Part shown: piece after piece, positions 1 to 7,085 of the stretch
Numbering within the stretch: the stretch's first letter is position 1
Layout of the letters: every line of letters starts with the position of its first letter
Source: JAGTRB01 sp037439685
GTDB taxonomy: Archaea; Thermoproteota; Bathyarchaeia; TCS64
Direction of reading: 5' to 3'
Assembly (NCBI GenBank): GCA_037439685.1
Contig: JBBIVO010000037.1
Location: forward strand, 1 to 17,492
Length of the DNA stretch: 17,492 nt
Made by a program: the position numbers and the translations under genes
Notes under the pieces: generated by a model
Told to the model about the DNA's origin: nothing
The model's database searches: none
Seen by the model: the letters and a program-made list of their open reading frames with translations, nothing else

Positions 1-289
1 GATACATCAGCCTACTTCTATTAGCTATGGCCATCGAGGGCGTAGCCTGGGGGACGAGGGCCGTTACGGAGTGGGCCCTCCTGGGAGACGCTTTAAGGGG
101 AGGCCATCGGGGGTGGCGGTCTCCTACCTCTCCACAATGTTCGAGGTAGGCGAGGGGCTAGGAGCCATAATCGCGGGGATCCTGGCGGCGATGATGCCCA
201 TAAACCACATCTTCAGGGTTGCAGTCCTCCTCCTAGCCCTCGGAACAGTTCCAATAGCTCTAATGAGGGGGAAGAGGAACCCTCATTAA
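1..289 (+). CDS. MFS-type transporter, C-terminal fragment (cut by window edge, one frame break)
   Basis: This is the C-terminal end of an integral membrane transporter that resembles the major facilitator superfamily. Reading from position 3 gives a hydrophobic segment followed by TEWALLGDALRGGHRG. From about position 114 the protein continues one frame back as VAVSYLSTMFEVGEGLGAIIAGIL and a last membrane segment, ending in a basic tail (RGKRNPH) at the TAA at 287-289. The 'RG ... S ... GxxxGxxxxG' arrangement is typical of an MFS loop and the helix after it. The two frames join cleanly if one G is added to the run of five at 109-113, so the break is probably a sequencing undercall. The substrate cannot be told. 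The family call rests on a short fragment. Confidence 0.55.
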   Translation, partial: IHQPTSISYGHRGRSLGDEGRYGVGPPGRRFKGRPSGVAVSYLSTMFEVGEGLGAIIAGILAAMMPINHIFRVAVLLLALGTVPIALMRGKRNPH

Positions 290-435
290 TAGTAGGGGAC
301 ACTTGAAAGGCGTTGAGGCTCTAGACCCAAAGGACCCGAAGGATGGAAAGCCTCGCCACGCCTATCGGTTGGAGTTTCAAATGCGGCGAGCACTTAAGGA
401 AGCGCGATTAGCCTGAGCCGGGTTGAACAATTAAA
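290..435. other. short gene-free spacer between the transporter end and tRNA-Pro
   Basis: No convincing coding sequence, repeat or structured RNA was seen here. It lies downstream of both the plus-strand transporter and the minus-strand tRNA, so it is a convergent 3' region. Confidence 0.4.
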
Positions 436-543
436 TGGGGCCGGTGGGATTTGAACCCACGACCTCGCACGAACCGTGCCCTCCTATTTTGTGGTGGAGG
501 GCTCCCCAGGCGCGAATCTTAGACCAAGCTGGACCACGGCCCC
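436..543 (-). tRNA. tRNA-Pro(GGG) with a 32-base intron at the canonical 37/38 position
   Basis: On the minus strand the acceptor stem GGGGCCG pairs with CGGCCCC, followed by discriminator A at 436; CCA is not encoded. The T arm is GTGGG-TTCAAAT-CCCAC. The anticodon stem CGCGC pairs with GTGCG (one G-U pair), and the loop reads C-T-GGG-G, giving anticodon GGG (proline, codon CCC) at 507-505. An intron at 503-472 follows G37. It folds as a bulge-helix-bulge: a 7-bp inner helix GCCCTCC/GGAGGGC, 5' bulge GGA, a central helix CUGG/ACGG with one G-A mismatch, 3' bulge UUC, then the anticodon stem. That is the substrate form of the archaeal tRNA-splicing endonuclease. The mature length is 76. D-stem pair 13-22 is a C-A mismatch. 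Confidence 0.93.
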
Positions 544-562
544 AGTGCATATAAAGATCTCC

Positions 563-570
563 TAAATATG
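563..570 (-). promoter_or_regulatory. candidate box A (TATA) for tRNA-Pro
   Basis: The minus strand reads CATATTTA, centred about 24 bases upstream of the tRNA 5' end at 543. This is the expected distance for an archaeal TBP site. A second TTTATATG lies closer (about 549-556), too near to be the box for the mature 5' end. Confidence 0.45.
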
Positions 571-802
571 AGGCTTTCCCTTTCGATTCTAAGTTTTAGG
601 GGTGTGCCCATCCGCCTCGCCACCCTCTCTCTTTAATCTATTTTCTCTTTTGAATAAATTAGTAACCTGTTCAATAATGGCTGATCGATATAAATTCTTA
701 TTAGCTTAATGTTCATCGATTATTTGGCGGTTCGATTGAGGATCCTCGGCTTGGAGGGAGAGGCCTCTCAGAGCCTTGAATGGAGGAGTTTAATGGGGTT
801 TG

Positions 803-859
803 ATGGAGGTCAGCCCCCAGGATCCGGCCTCCTAAGAGGTGAGGCTCGTTGACCTCCAT
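803..859 (+). promoter_or_regulatory. possible mRNA leader hairpin covering the amidohydrolase start
   Basis: A perfect 10-base inverted repeat, ATGGAGGTCA (803-812) and TGACCTCCAT (850-859), flanks a smaller nested stem GCCTC (827-831)/GAGGC (841-845). The right arm overlies the TTG start at 849 and the next in-frame ATG at 858. The SD-like GGTGAG (838-843) sits inside the loop. If the transcript starts upstream, for example from the TATAAAT at about 690, this fold could hide the start site. This is inference from base pairing only. Confidence 0.35.
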
Positions 860-1712
860 GAGCTTTGAAGGGGAAAAGGGGAGCCTGAGGGTTGATGTTC
901 ACTGCCACATCTCCATCCTCGAATACGCTGATCCGAGGAATCCAAGGGTTGTGGCCGTCTCGAGGGAGGAACTTCTATCTGACTTGGATGAGGCCGGCTT
1001 CGACTTCGCCATCATACTCTCCGATAAGAGGACGCCTCCGGAGAGGGTCTCCGAGTTCATATCTTCCTCGGGGCGGCTGTTAGGCTTCGGTTATGTGAAC
1101 CCCCTTAGTCCCGAATCTCCCTCAGAGGTTTATAGACAGAGGGGGGAGTTGGGCCTCTACGGCCTCAAGTTCTACCCAACCTTGGATGGATATGCGGCTG
1201 ATGATCCGAAGGCCTTCAAGGTTTATGAGGCCGCCTCGGAGCTTGGAATGCCCGTGATGTTCCATCAAGCCGGCATGCCTGAGAGCTATGCCATGCTTAG
1301 ACATACCGAGCCGGGGCAGATAGATGCCGTCGCAGCCTGCTTCCCAAACCTGATGATCATCTTAGCTCACCTCGGCTATCCAAGGGTTGAGGAGTCCCTC
1401 TATCTAGCTAGGAAGCATAATAACATCTGGCTGGATATAAGCTGGGTATACGGCGATATCAGACACTCAAGCTATCGATACTTCCTCTGGCGAGACCTTC
1501 TGAAGGCATTAAACCTTGGGGTCTTGGACCGCATCCTCTTCGGCACGGACTATCCGGGGATAAGGCAGGGGGAGTATGTCGAGTTGCTCATGTCCGTCAA
1601 CAGATACGCGCCCAGCCCTGAGCTTGAGATCCCCCTCAAGGGCCTGCAGGGGGTGCTCGGGGAAAACGCCAAGCCCCTCCTACAAAGGATGTTGGCCAGA
1701 GGCGATCGATGA
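849..1712 (+). CDS. amidohydrolase-2 family TIM-barrel metal-dependent hydrolase
   Basis: This 287-residue protein is of the amidohydrolase-related (Amidohydro_2) family, whose members hydrolyse or decarboxylate small molecules using a metal in a TIM barrel. The N-terminal metal motif is DVHCHI (His18, His20). Later ligands are the His in VMFHQAG, the His in IILAHLGYP and the Asp in LFGTDYPG near the C-terminus, in the family order. The substrate is unknown. The TTG at 849 is preferred because GGTGAG ends five bases upstream; the ATG at 858 would leave a long gap. It has no same-strand partner and converges on the kinase gene with a 28-base gap, so it appears to be a single-gene unit. Its leader may be structured. 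The family is fairly sure; a specific enzyme name would not be justified. Confidence 0.85.
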   Translation: MTSMSFEGEKGSLRVDVHCHISILEYADPRNPRVVAVSREELLSDLDEAGFDFAIILSDKRTPPERVSEFISSSGRLLGFGYVNPLSPESPSEVYRQRGELGLYGLKFYPTLDGYAADDPKAFKVYEAASELGMPVMFHQAGMPESYAMLRHTEPGQIDAVAACFPNLMIILAHLGYPRVEESLYLARKHNNIWLDISWVYGDIRHSSYRYFLWRDLLKALNLGVLDRILFGTDYPGIRQGEYVELLMSVNRYAPSPELEIPLKGLQGVLGENAKPLLQRMLARGDR

Positions 1713-1740
1713 TGGGAATCTTAAGTCTAATCTTCAATGT

Positions 1741-2523
1741 TTAACATGTCCATGTTCTAACTTCTCTCTGCTCTATATCGCAGAGGTTTAGGAGGAGTTT
1801 ATAGTCTTCTTCCCTCATAGTTCTTTTGTATCTCCTCAGGGCGTTGAGGAGGGGCTCCCTCTCCGGAAGTTTTATCCATCCCCCGAGGAGCCGCCTGACC
1901 CTATCATTGATGAATAGGTACTGGGTGAGGGCTGTAACGTTGGAGGCCTTTCTCTGGGTGCTCGACGACTCGAAGTCGATGAGGACAGGCCCTCCTTCGG
2001 CTATGAGGATGTGGCGGTGGGCCCTGCTCAGCTCCCCATGGTGGAGGCCTATCAGGTCGAGCCTCCTAGCCATCTCGAGAAGCTCTCTAATTGTGGCCCT
2101 AACGGCTTCGGCGTTGAGGCCTGGCTTCGAGAGCCACTCAGAGAGGTAGTTGCCCTCCACGAGCTCCATGAGGATGAGGCTCTCCGAGGCTCCTAGGAGC
2201 CTCGGCCCGACCGAGACGGTGTTTGCCATCCTGAGCATCTCCGCCTCCCTCTTGAAGGCTCTCCCATCCGCGTCCAGCCTCCGAACCTTTAGGGCCGCGG
2301 GTCCATCCCTGGTCTTCACGGCCAAGACCATCCCGGTGTGGCCCTTTCCGAGAACCGGCATCCCATCGATAAGCTGTCTCCCCCTGAGCTCGATGGCCGT
2401 TACCCTCAGCCCCTCGGCCTCCTCGACCCTCCTCAGAACCTCTCGGGGCTCCAACCTCGGGTAAGAGAGCAGGATGGCCGCGCGGCTGCCCGGGATCTCC
2501 CTCAATGGAATCGTCTCATTCAA
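1741..2523 (-). CDS. COG2112-type predicted Ser/Thr protein kinase
   Basis: This 260-residue protein is a compact kinase-fold protein of the archaeal type often called predicted Ser/Thr kinase (COG2112). Visible are a glycine-rich loop GKGHTGMV (59-66), the ATP lysine in AALKV (Lys79), a hinge LILMELVEG, a catalytic loop HHGELSRAHRHILI (161-174) and a metal-binding DFESS (Asp183). The catalytic-loop aspartate of ordinary kinases is replaced by Glu (HGEL), and there is no large C-lobe; both features resemble this family and RIO/Bud32-like proteins. The start is TTG at 2523, which overlaps the end of the CCA-adding enzyme gene by eight bases. The two are therefore co-transcribed and probably translationally coupled. 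The target is unknown; a role in tRNA maturation or RNA quality control is only suggested by the neighbour. Confidence 0.8.
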   Translation of the reverse strand: MNETIPLREIPGSRAAILLSYPRLEPREVLRRVEEAEGLRVTAIELRGRQLIDGMPVLGKGHTGMVLAVKTRDGPAALKVRRLDADGRAFKREAEMLRMANTVSVGPRLLGASESLILMELVEGNYLSEWLSKPGLNAEAVRATIRELLEMARRLDLIGLHHGELSRAHRHILIAEGGPVLIDFESSSTQRKASNVTALTQYLFINDRVRRLLGGWIKLPEREPLLNALRRYKRTMREEDYKLLLNLCDIEQREVRTWTC

Positions 2524-3919
2524 GCCAGGCAGGCCTTCCCCTCATAAATTCCGAGATGAACTTGGAGAACCCCATCTCCAATGCCTCTAAAACCTCTTCG
2601 TTCACGAGGATCTTGTAGCCCTCCTTTAATCTTTCACTAAGGATGCGCGGTATCCCTATCTCCCTCCCCCCTCCGGCTATGGCCTCCTCTAGGAGTTGAC
2701 GGGCGTCCGTGTGCCTCCTCCTCCTCTCAACCCACCATCGTCCATCCTCTATCCAAGGCCCCGCGACGGTTGCCTCGTCTTTGAGGCAGGCCCTCAGGAA
2801 GCGCTCGCTATGATCCGCCATCTCGACGGGGGGTCCCATGAACCTGATGGTGCTCGGTATCTCCAAGCTCTCGAGTTCGAATATTATTATGTGCCTTGAG
2901 GCCTCATCGCTCCAGGAGGAGGACCTCAGGACCCTGAACCCCATCCTCTCAAGGAGCCTAGATAGGGCTCTCTCTGCCCTGTACAGCTGTCCCCAGAGGA
3001 TGTCTGGGACAGGGGGGGAGGCGTCAGGTATTATGAGGAAGAGGATGGGTGGATCCCGACCCGTAAGGGCTTCCAGTATGGAGGCTGGATCTGGCCTCTC
3101 CTCGGGGAAGAAGAAGCACATCCTCGGATGCTTGAGGAACTCCCTTGAGGCGGCCGTGAAGGTCCATATGCTCCTCTCGGAGACGGCTGAGGCCACATTT
3201 CTGCCCGGGTCGACGGGATCCACAACTATCAGGGGGCTCTGGAAGACCCTCCTCAGTTGGTCCCTCCCCCACCTGCCCGTAATATCTATCGCCTCTCCCC
3301 TCCTCCAGCTTGAGGCCCTGGATAGGACCTCCTCAAAGGATCCTAGGCTGATGACGAGCAGCTCGCAGAGATATCCTGAGAATCCCCCAACCCTGACCTC
3401 AGCCCCGTAGACCCCCACCCCCTTCATGAACTGCTTGAGGAGCCTCGCGTCGTCTCGCCTCTCTCGGCTGAGCCTCTCATTCACAAACCTAGTGTGTAGG
3501 GGCGTCCTGTCAGTGGCCGAGTATAGCCTCCTTCCGGGCTCAACCCTGAAGCATGGGACGAACTCGACCTCGAAGCCGTCTATAAAGGCCTTAATGTATG
3601 GGTGCTCAGCGTAGGCCTCAACCCATCCGGAGCCCACATAACCCTTGGCGACATCCAGGGCCCTCTGAAATATCGTCCGGTCATACCTCGAATCCAATAT
3701 CATGAATAGGTCTATATCCTTCTCCCCGGCTATCCATGTACCCCGGGCAGCGGAGCCGTGCACCTCCGCTGCCCCGTCGATCCCAGCCTCCCTCAGGAGC
3801 CTGCTCAGGTCATCCTCAAGCCTTGAGCATAGGAGCCTCAGGGACGCCTCCTCCTCCTCGCTCGGGGTAATCCTCCTCAGGACCCTCTCCCTCAGCTCAT
3901 CCCATCCCCCTTCCATCAA
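2516..3919 (-). CDS. cca: archaeal class I CCA tRNA nucleotidyltransferase
   Basis: This cytosolic enzyme adds or repairs the 3' CCA of tRNAs with CTP and ATP, without a nucleic acid template. The length of 467 residues fits the archaeal enzyme. The head domain carries HGSAARGTWIAGEKDIDLF (Gly55-Ser56, Asp68 and Asp70), the nucleotidyltransferase signature. The third acidic position appears in FEVEFVPCF, where Glu119 stands where archaeal homologues usually have Asp. Later sequence fits the central and tail domains. The start is either TTG 3919 or the adjacent ATG 3916; no strong Shine-Dalgarno is seen. A TTATAG at about 3951-3956 could be the box A. None of the three tRNA genes here encodes CCA, consistent with the need for this enzyme. 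The kinase gene follows with overlap. Confidence 0.93.
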   Translation of the reverse strand: MMEGGWDELRERVLRRITPSEEEEASLRLLCSRLEDDLSRLLREAGIDGAAEVHGSAARGTWIAGEKDIDLFMILDSRYDRTIFQRALDVAKGYVGSGWVEAYAEHPYIKAFIDGFEVEFVPCFRVEPGRRLYSATDRTPLHTRFVNERLSRERRDDARLLKQFMKGVGVYGAEVRVGGFSGYLCELLVISLGSFEEVLSRASSWRRGEAIDITGRWGRDQLRRVFQSPLIVVDPVDPGRNVASAVSERSIWTFTAASREFLKHPRMCFFFPEERPDPASILEALTGRDPPILFLIIPDASPPVPDILWGQLYRAERALSRLLERMGFRVLRSSSWSDEASRHIIIFELESLEIPSTIRFMGPPVEMADHSERFLRACLKDEATVAGPWIEDGRWWVERRRRHTDARQLLEEAIAGGGREIGIPRILSERLKEGYKILVNEEVLEALEMGFSKFISEFMRGRPAWLE

Positions 3920-4062
3920 GGCCCAGCAGATCCGAAGGGGGGAGGTTGACTATAAGGTCGACGGTTCCACCTAAAGAGTCTAGGGATGAGCCGACCCTCC
4001 TAGGTTTGGCATGCCTGAGGGCTGCGGCCGCTCACCTAAGCTGCATTGGCGCATCTTGAAAA
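3920..4062. promoter_or_regulatory. spacer holding the cca operon promoter
   Basis: This 143-base gap lies between the start of the minus-strand cca gene and the end of the minus-strand dehydrogenase gene. The minus strand reads CCTTATAGTC at about 3950-3959, some 33 bases before the cca start, which could serve as box A with a leader of under ten bases. No other signal was seen. Confidence 0.3.
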
Positions 4063-5220
4063 TCAAGCTCTCACAATTTTATGCTCTATTTTTATCTTAT
4101 GTTCTTCAAGCCTCCTAAATACCTGTTGGAATATCTCCTCATCCCTCCCCATAACCTCCGGTGGTTTGACGCCCTTCCCCACCTTAAACCCTGAGATAAG
4201 CGCCTTCGCGACGGAGGTTGCCGTATAGGCCGTCGTCCTCGCCATCGCCGTGATCCCCCTCTCCCTATCGTAGCCGTCTAAAAGGTGATAGAGATGGGTC
4301 AACCTCTCCCCTCTACTCGTGCCTGAGGCCTCAACCCTTAATGCTAGAATGTCCTCTGCCTGAGGCCTATACAGCCTCCTCTCCAGCGCCTTGGCCGTGA
4401 GCCTCTTGATCGGAATCTTTAACCCCTCTATCTCTATGGACCCGTCATCTAAAAGTCCCAGGTCCCTAAGCAGCCTCACCTTCTCGGCGTGTCCGGGATA
4501 TCTCAGGGTCTTCTCCCACATCTCCTCCGCCTCCACGGTCTTCAATAGCGTTCTTAGGCCGTCGGTGTAGAAGGCCTCGAGGACGCCCAACCCTGGAAAC
4601 TCAACCTCTTCGAGCCCCGTGAGGGGCTCAACCTCGATAAGCCTCCCTCCCCTCACTATCCTCACCCTCCTCGTATACTCGTCCAAGAGGTCCTCAGGAG
4701 ACCAGGTTAGGGTGTATCCTAGAGGGGGCTCAGGCCTGGCGGGGATTCCGCCCACGTAGATGTGGATGGTGTGGACCCGATCAAGCATATGCGCGGCTCG
4801 GCCCACCAGCATGTTGCTGAGGCCGGGGGCTACCCCACAGTCGGGGATGATGGTGACCCCCGCCCTGGAAGCCTCCTCGTCGAGCGTCATGGGGTCCTCT
4901 GGCATGTAGGAGATATCGACCAGGTCGACGCCCACGTCGATGCAGGCTCTAGCCAGGCCGAATCCCAGAGCCCCGGGCAGGAATCCCATGGCCAGGTCAA
5001 ACCCTTTAAGGGATCTCCTAAGCTCTAGGCCGTCGCTGGCATCTATCCTGAGCCACGAGATATTATCTCCACCAGCCCTCTCAGCCGCGGCTTTGGCCTT
5101 CGCCTCCACCTTATCGGCTAATACCACCTCGATGGATGGCTCCCTTGCGAGGTCCTCGGCGGCCACGGAGCCCATCTTGCCGCAGCCAAGGAGTAGAACC
5201 CTCACCGCGGATCCCACCAT
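4063..5220 (-). CDS. saccharopine dehydrogenase / lysine 6-dehydrogenase-like oxidoreductase
   Basis: This 385-residue protein has an N-terminal Rossmann fold with VLLLGCGKMGS (residues 9-18) and an acidic residue ending the second strand (LADK), as in NAD(P)-dependent enzymes. The middle motifs DLVDISYMPEDP and IPDCGVAPGLSNML match the saccharopine dehydrogenase/lysine 6-dehydrogenase superfamily. Known members oxidise the epsilon-amino group of lysine or saccharopine; the substrate here is not determined. The ATG at 5220 has a box A-like ATAAAATAA (minus strand, 5237-5245) centred about 21 bases upstream. The mRNA is therefore probably leaderless or nearly so. It is divergent from an amidinotransferase-like gene, which suggests amino acid catabolism or interconversion. 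Confidence 0.82.
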   Translation of the reverse strand: MVGSAVRVLLLGCGKMGSVAAEDLAREPSIEVVLADKVEAKAKAAAERAGGDNISWLRIDASDGLELRRSLKGFDLAMGFLPGALGFGLARACIDVGVDLVDISYMPEDPMTLDEEASRAGVTIIPDCGVAPGLSNMLVGRAAHMLDRVHTIHIYVGGIPARPEPPLGYTLTWSPEDLLDEYTRRVRIVRGGRLIEVEPLTGLEEVEFPGLGVLEAFYTDGLRTLLKTVEAEEMWEKTLRYPGHAEKVRLLRDLGLLDDGSIEIEGLKIPIKRLTAKALERRLYRPQAEDILALRVEASGTSRGERLTHLYHLLDGYDRERGITAMARTTAYTATSVAKALISGFKVGKGVKPPEVMGRDEEIFQQVFRRLEEHKIKIEHKIVRA

Positions 5221-5392
5221 CGAATGCTGACCCGGCTTATTTTATCCTATCTACCCGGTGGCCATCCAAAGGCCCTCGCCACATTCCAGAAGGTTTATGG
5301 CGTTTAGAGGGCCGACCACAAAGATGAAAGCACTGATAACGATTCTACTACATAAATCTGCTTAAATACGCTATCTGATCAGGAGATGGTGG
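5221..5392. promoter_or_regulatory. divergent promoter region between the dehydrogenase and the pentein gene
   Basis: The 172-base spacer carries box A candidates for both directions: TTATTTTAT at 5237-5245 (read on the minus strand for the dehydrogenase), and ACATAAATC at 5350-5358 and CTTAAATA at 5361-5368 (plus strand). The plus-strand SD AGGAGA is at 5381-5386, seven bases before the GTG start. The 5350-5358 box would give a short leader including that SD. Confidence 0.5.
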
Positions 5393-6382
5393 GTGTCCTC
5401 TATGGAGGAGCTGGAGAGGGCCAGGGACAGGCTGGCCGAGATATACTACAGGTATCACCCCCCGCTTAAGACGGCCTTCTTGGAGGATACGGATTGGGTG
5501 TGGGGAGGCAGGTGGGGCGTGGACACGGAGGTTGGAAGGCTTAGGAAGGTACTCCTCCACAGGCCTGGACTTGAGATGGAGGCGGTTAAAGAGCCCTATG
5601 AGGAGTGGCGGTATGAGTACAAGCCCGACCTCGGGGAGATGCAGAGGGACTATGAGACCCTCAAAGGAGCCTTTGAGGAGGAGGGGGTCGAGGTGGTTGA
5701 GAGGGTGCCTGAGGATGCTCCGAACCCGAGGCTCGTGAAGTCGATATATACTAGAGATCCATCCTTCGCGGTCCCAGGAGGGGTCATCATAGGCAGGATG
5801 TATGACAGGCTTAGGAGAGGGGAGGAAAGGTACACCTTGAGGACCCTAGCCTCGATAGGCTGCCCAATCCTCAGGGTCGTAAACGGGAGGGGGATCATCG
5901 AGGGCGGCAGCGTCATGTGGATAACCCCAAAACACCTGGCCATAGGCCTCTCCTGGAGGGTGAACGAGGAGGGGGCTAGGCAGGTGGCCGAGGTGGTCTG
6001 GGCTGAGGATCCGGAGATCGAGGTCCACGCCCAACCCATATTTGGCGGGCACATAGACGGCTTCATATGCATGGTCGACGTCAGAACCGCGGTGGTCTCG
6101 AGGGATGGGCTGGCCTACACCACCTACGAGTGGCTGAAGGAGGAGGTGGGCCTCAACATAATCGAAAGGCCGAGGGAGGTATACGTCGCGGCGGTCGCCG
6201 TGAAGCCTGGGAGGGTCATCTGCGCCTCAGGAGAGGGAAAGGAGGAGGGGATAAGGCTGCTCGAGAGGAATGGCATAGACGTCATATCGATAGAGATACC
6301 GAGCCTCGTGGAGCCCAGGAACAGCGGCTCTATCCACTGCTTAACGATGCCGATACTCAGAGACCCTGAGCCCCAAGGATAG
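5393..6382 (+). CDS. pentein-fold amidinotransferase / arginine deiminase-DDAH-like hydrolase
   Basis: This 329-residue protein belongs to the guanidine-modifying pentein superfamily: amidinotransferases, arginine deiminases, arginine dihydrolases and dimethylarginine dimethylaminohydrolases. The family elements come in order: TRDPSFAVPGG with Asp122, IIEGGSVMW with Glu170, FGGHIDGF with His220 and Asp222, and a C-terminal GSIHCLTMPILRDP with the nucleophilic Cys316. The Cys, His and acidic residues needed for covalent thiouronium chemistry are all present. The substrate is probably arginine or a related guanidino compound, but motifs alone cannot tell a transferase from a hydrolase. The start is GTG 5393, seven bases after AGGAGA; ATG 5402 is an alternative. 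The divergent neighbour is a lysine/saccharopine dehydrogenase-like gene. Confidence 0.85.
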   Translation: MSSMEELERARDRLAEIYYRYHPPLKTAFLEDTDWVWGGRWGVDTEVGRLRKVLLHRPGLEMEAVKEPYEEWRYEYKPDLGEMQRDYETLKGAFEEEGVEVVERVPEDAPNPRLVKSIYTRDPSFAVPGGVIIGRMYDRLRRGEERYTLRTLASIGCPILRVVNGRGIIEGGSVMWITPKHLAIGLSWRVNEEGARQVAEVVWAEDPEIEVHAQPIFGGHIDGFICMVDVRTAVVSRDGLAYTTYEWLKEEVGLNIIERPREVYVAAVAVKPGRVICASGEGKEEGIRLLERNGIDVISIEIPSLVEPRNSGSIHCLTMPILRDPEPQG

Positions 6383-7030
6383 GAAATCAACCGCGAAAAC
6401 GGCTGACCCCTAAGGGCGTGACCGAAGGCCTGCTTAAGCTGGCCTTAGCTGAGGCGACAAAACCTTTACGCTCTTAAGTCCGAGCGAATTACCATCTGCC
6501 CTTTCCGCTTCACGTTTAATCTGCACAAACCACACATATGAGCCGATGGAGCTAGAAGAGGCAACAAAAAGTTGTATGAGAAGGGCCAGTGGCTGTCACA
6601 AACAATCGGACTTAATTATGTGATTTTTGATGGTGGATGGTGTCGGAGCATTTGTTAAGGGTTAATGATAGGTCTTTTTGATGGCCTTCTCGAGTGCTGA
6701 TGATTTCATACTTCCCCAGCTCTCTGCGGAGCCGAAATGGAGATGAATGTGACTTTTGCTACTCCTCCACGAAGTTCGTGAATAACCTGTAGAGGGGAGC
6801 GGTGGGGCAGCCTGCCAGTTCCATCGTTGAAGGCCTCCCAGCCCACGCAAAGGGACCTTGAGCCGCGGTACGAGCCATGCCTCATCACGTTCATGGAGCT
6901 GCATGGGGGCAAACTGTGCCATTAGGCCAGCATATCCTGGAAAGAGCTCAACACACTCCGAGGCCTAAAGTCTATTTAGTCCAATTTTGAGATGACCTCT
7001 CTATATAATTAAGAGCGGCAAAATCTTTAA
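6383..7030. other. gene-free stretch of about 650 bases, possibly holding decayed coding sequence
   Basis: No open frame here looks like a maintained gene. Around 6690-6930 both strands have short open runs broken by stops, with a protein-like flavour. On the minus strand, for example, AFNDGTGRLPHRSPL appears and changes frame. On the plus strand there is a short run ending at the TAG at about 6923. It may be a relic of an insertion sequence or a lost gene; no terminal repeats or transposase motif were recognised. The first 300 bases show nothing. Confidence 0.3.
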
Positions 7031-7032
7031 AT

Positions 7033-7058
7033 GAGTATATTTTATACTCTTATAAAAT
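7033..7058 (+). promoter_or_regulatory. box A plus an inverted-repeat operator candidate before the MBL gene
   Basis: A perfect inverted repeat, GAGTATA (7033-7039) and TATACTC (7043-7049) with a TTT centre, directly abuts TTATAAAA (7050-7057). The latter is a good archaeal box A about 30 bases before the ATG at 7086. An operator touching the TATA element would suit a repressor or activator competing with or recruiting TBP/TFB. The binding protein is unknown. Confidence 0.5.
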
Positions 7059-7085
7059 TATCATAGAGGACTTCTTCAGACTAAG

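Noticed and set aside
6662..6922. Minus-strand open frames in the gap before the MBL gene as real genes.
   Set aside because: No domain, no start signal, overlapping frames of equal quality and frame changes; kept only as possible relics.
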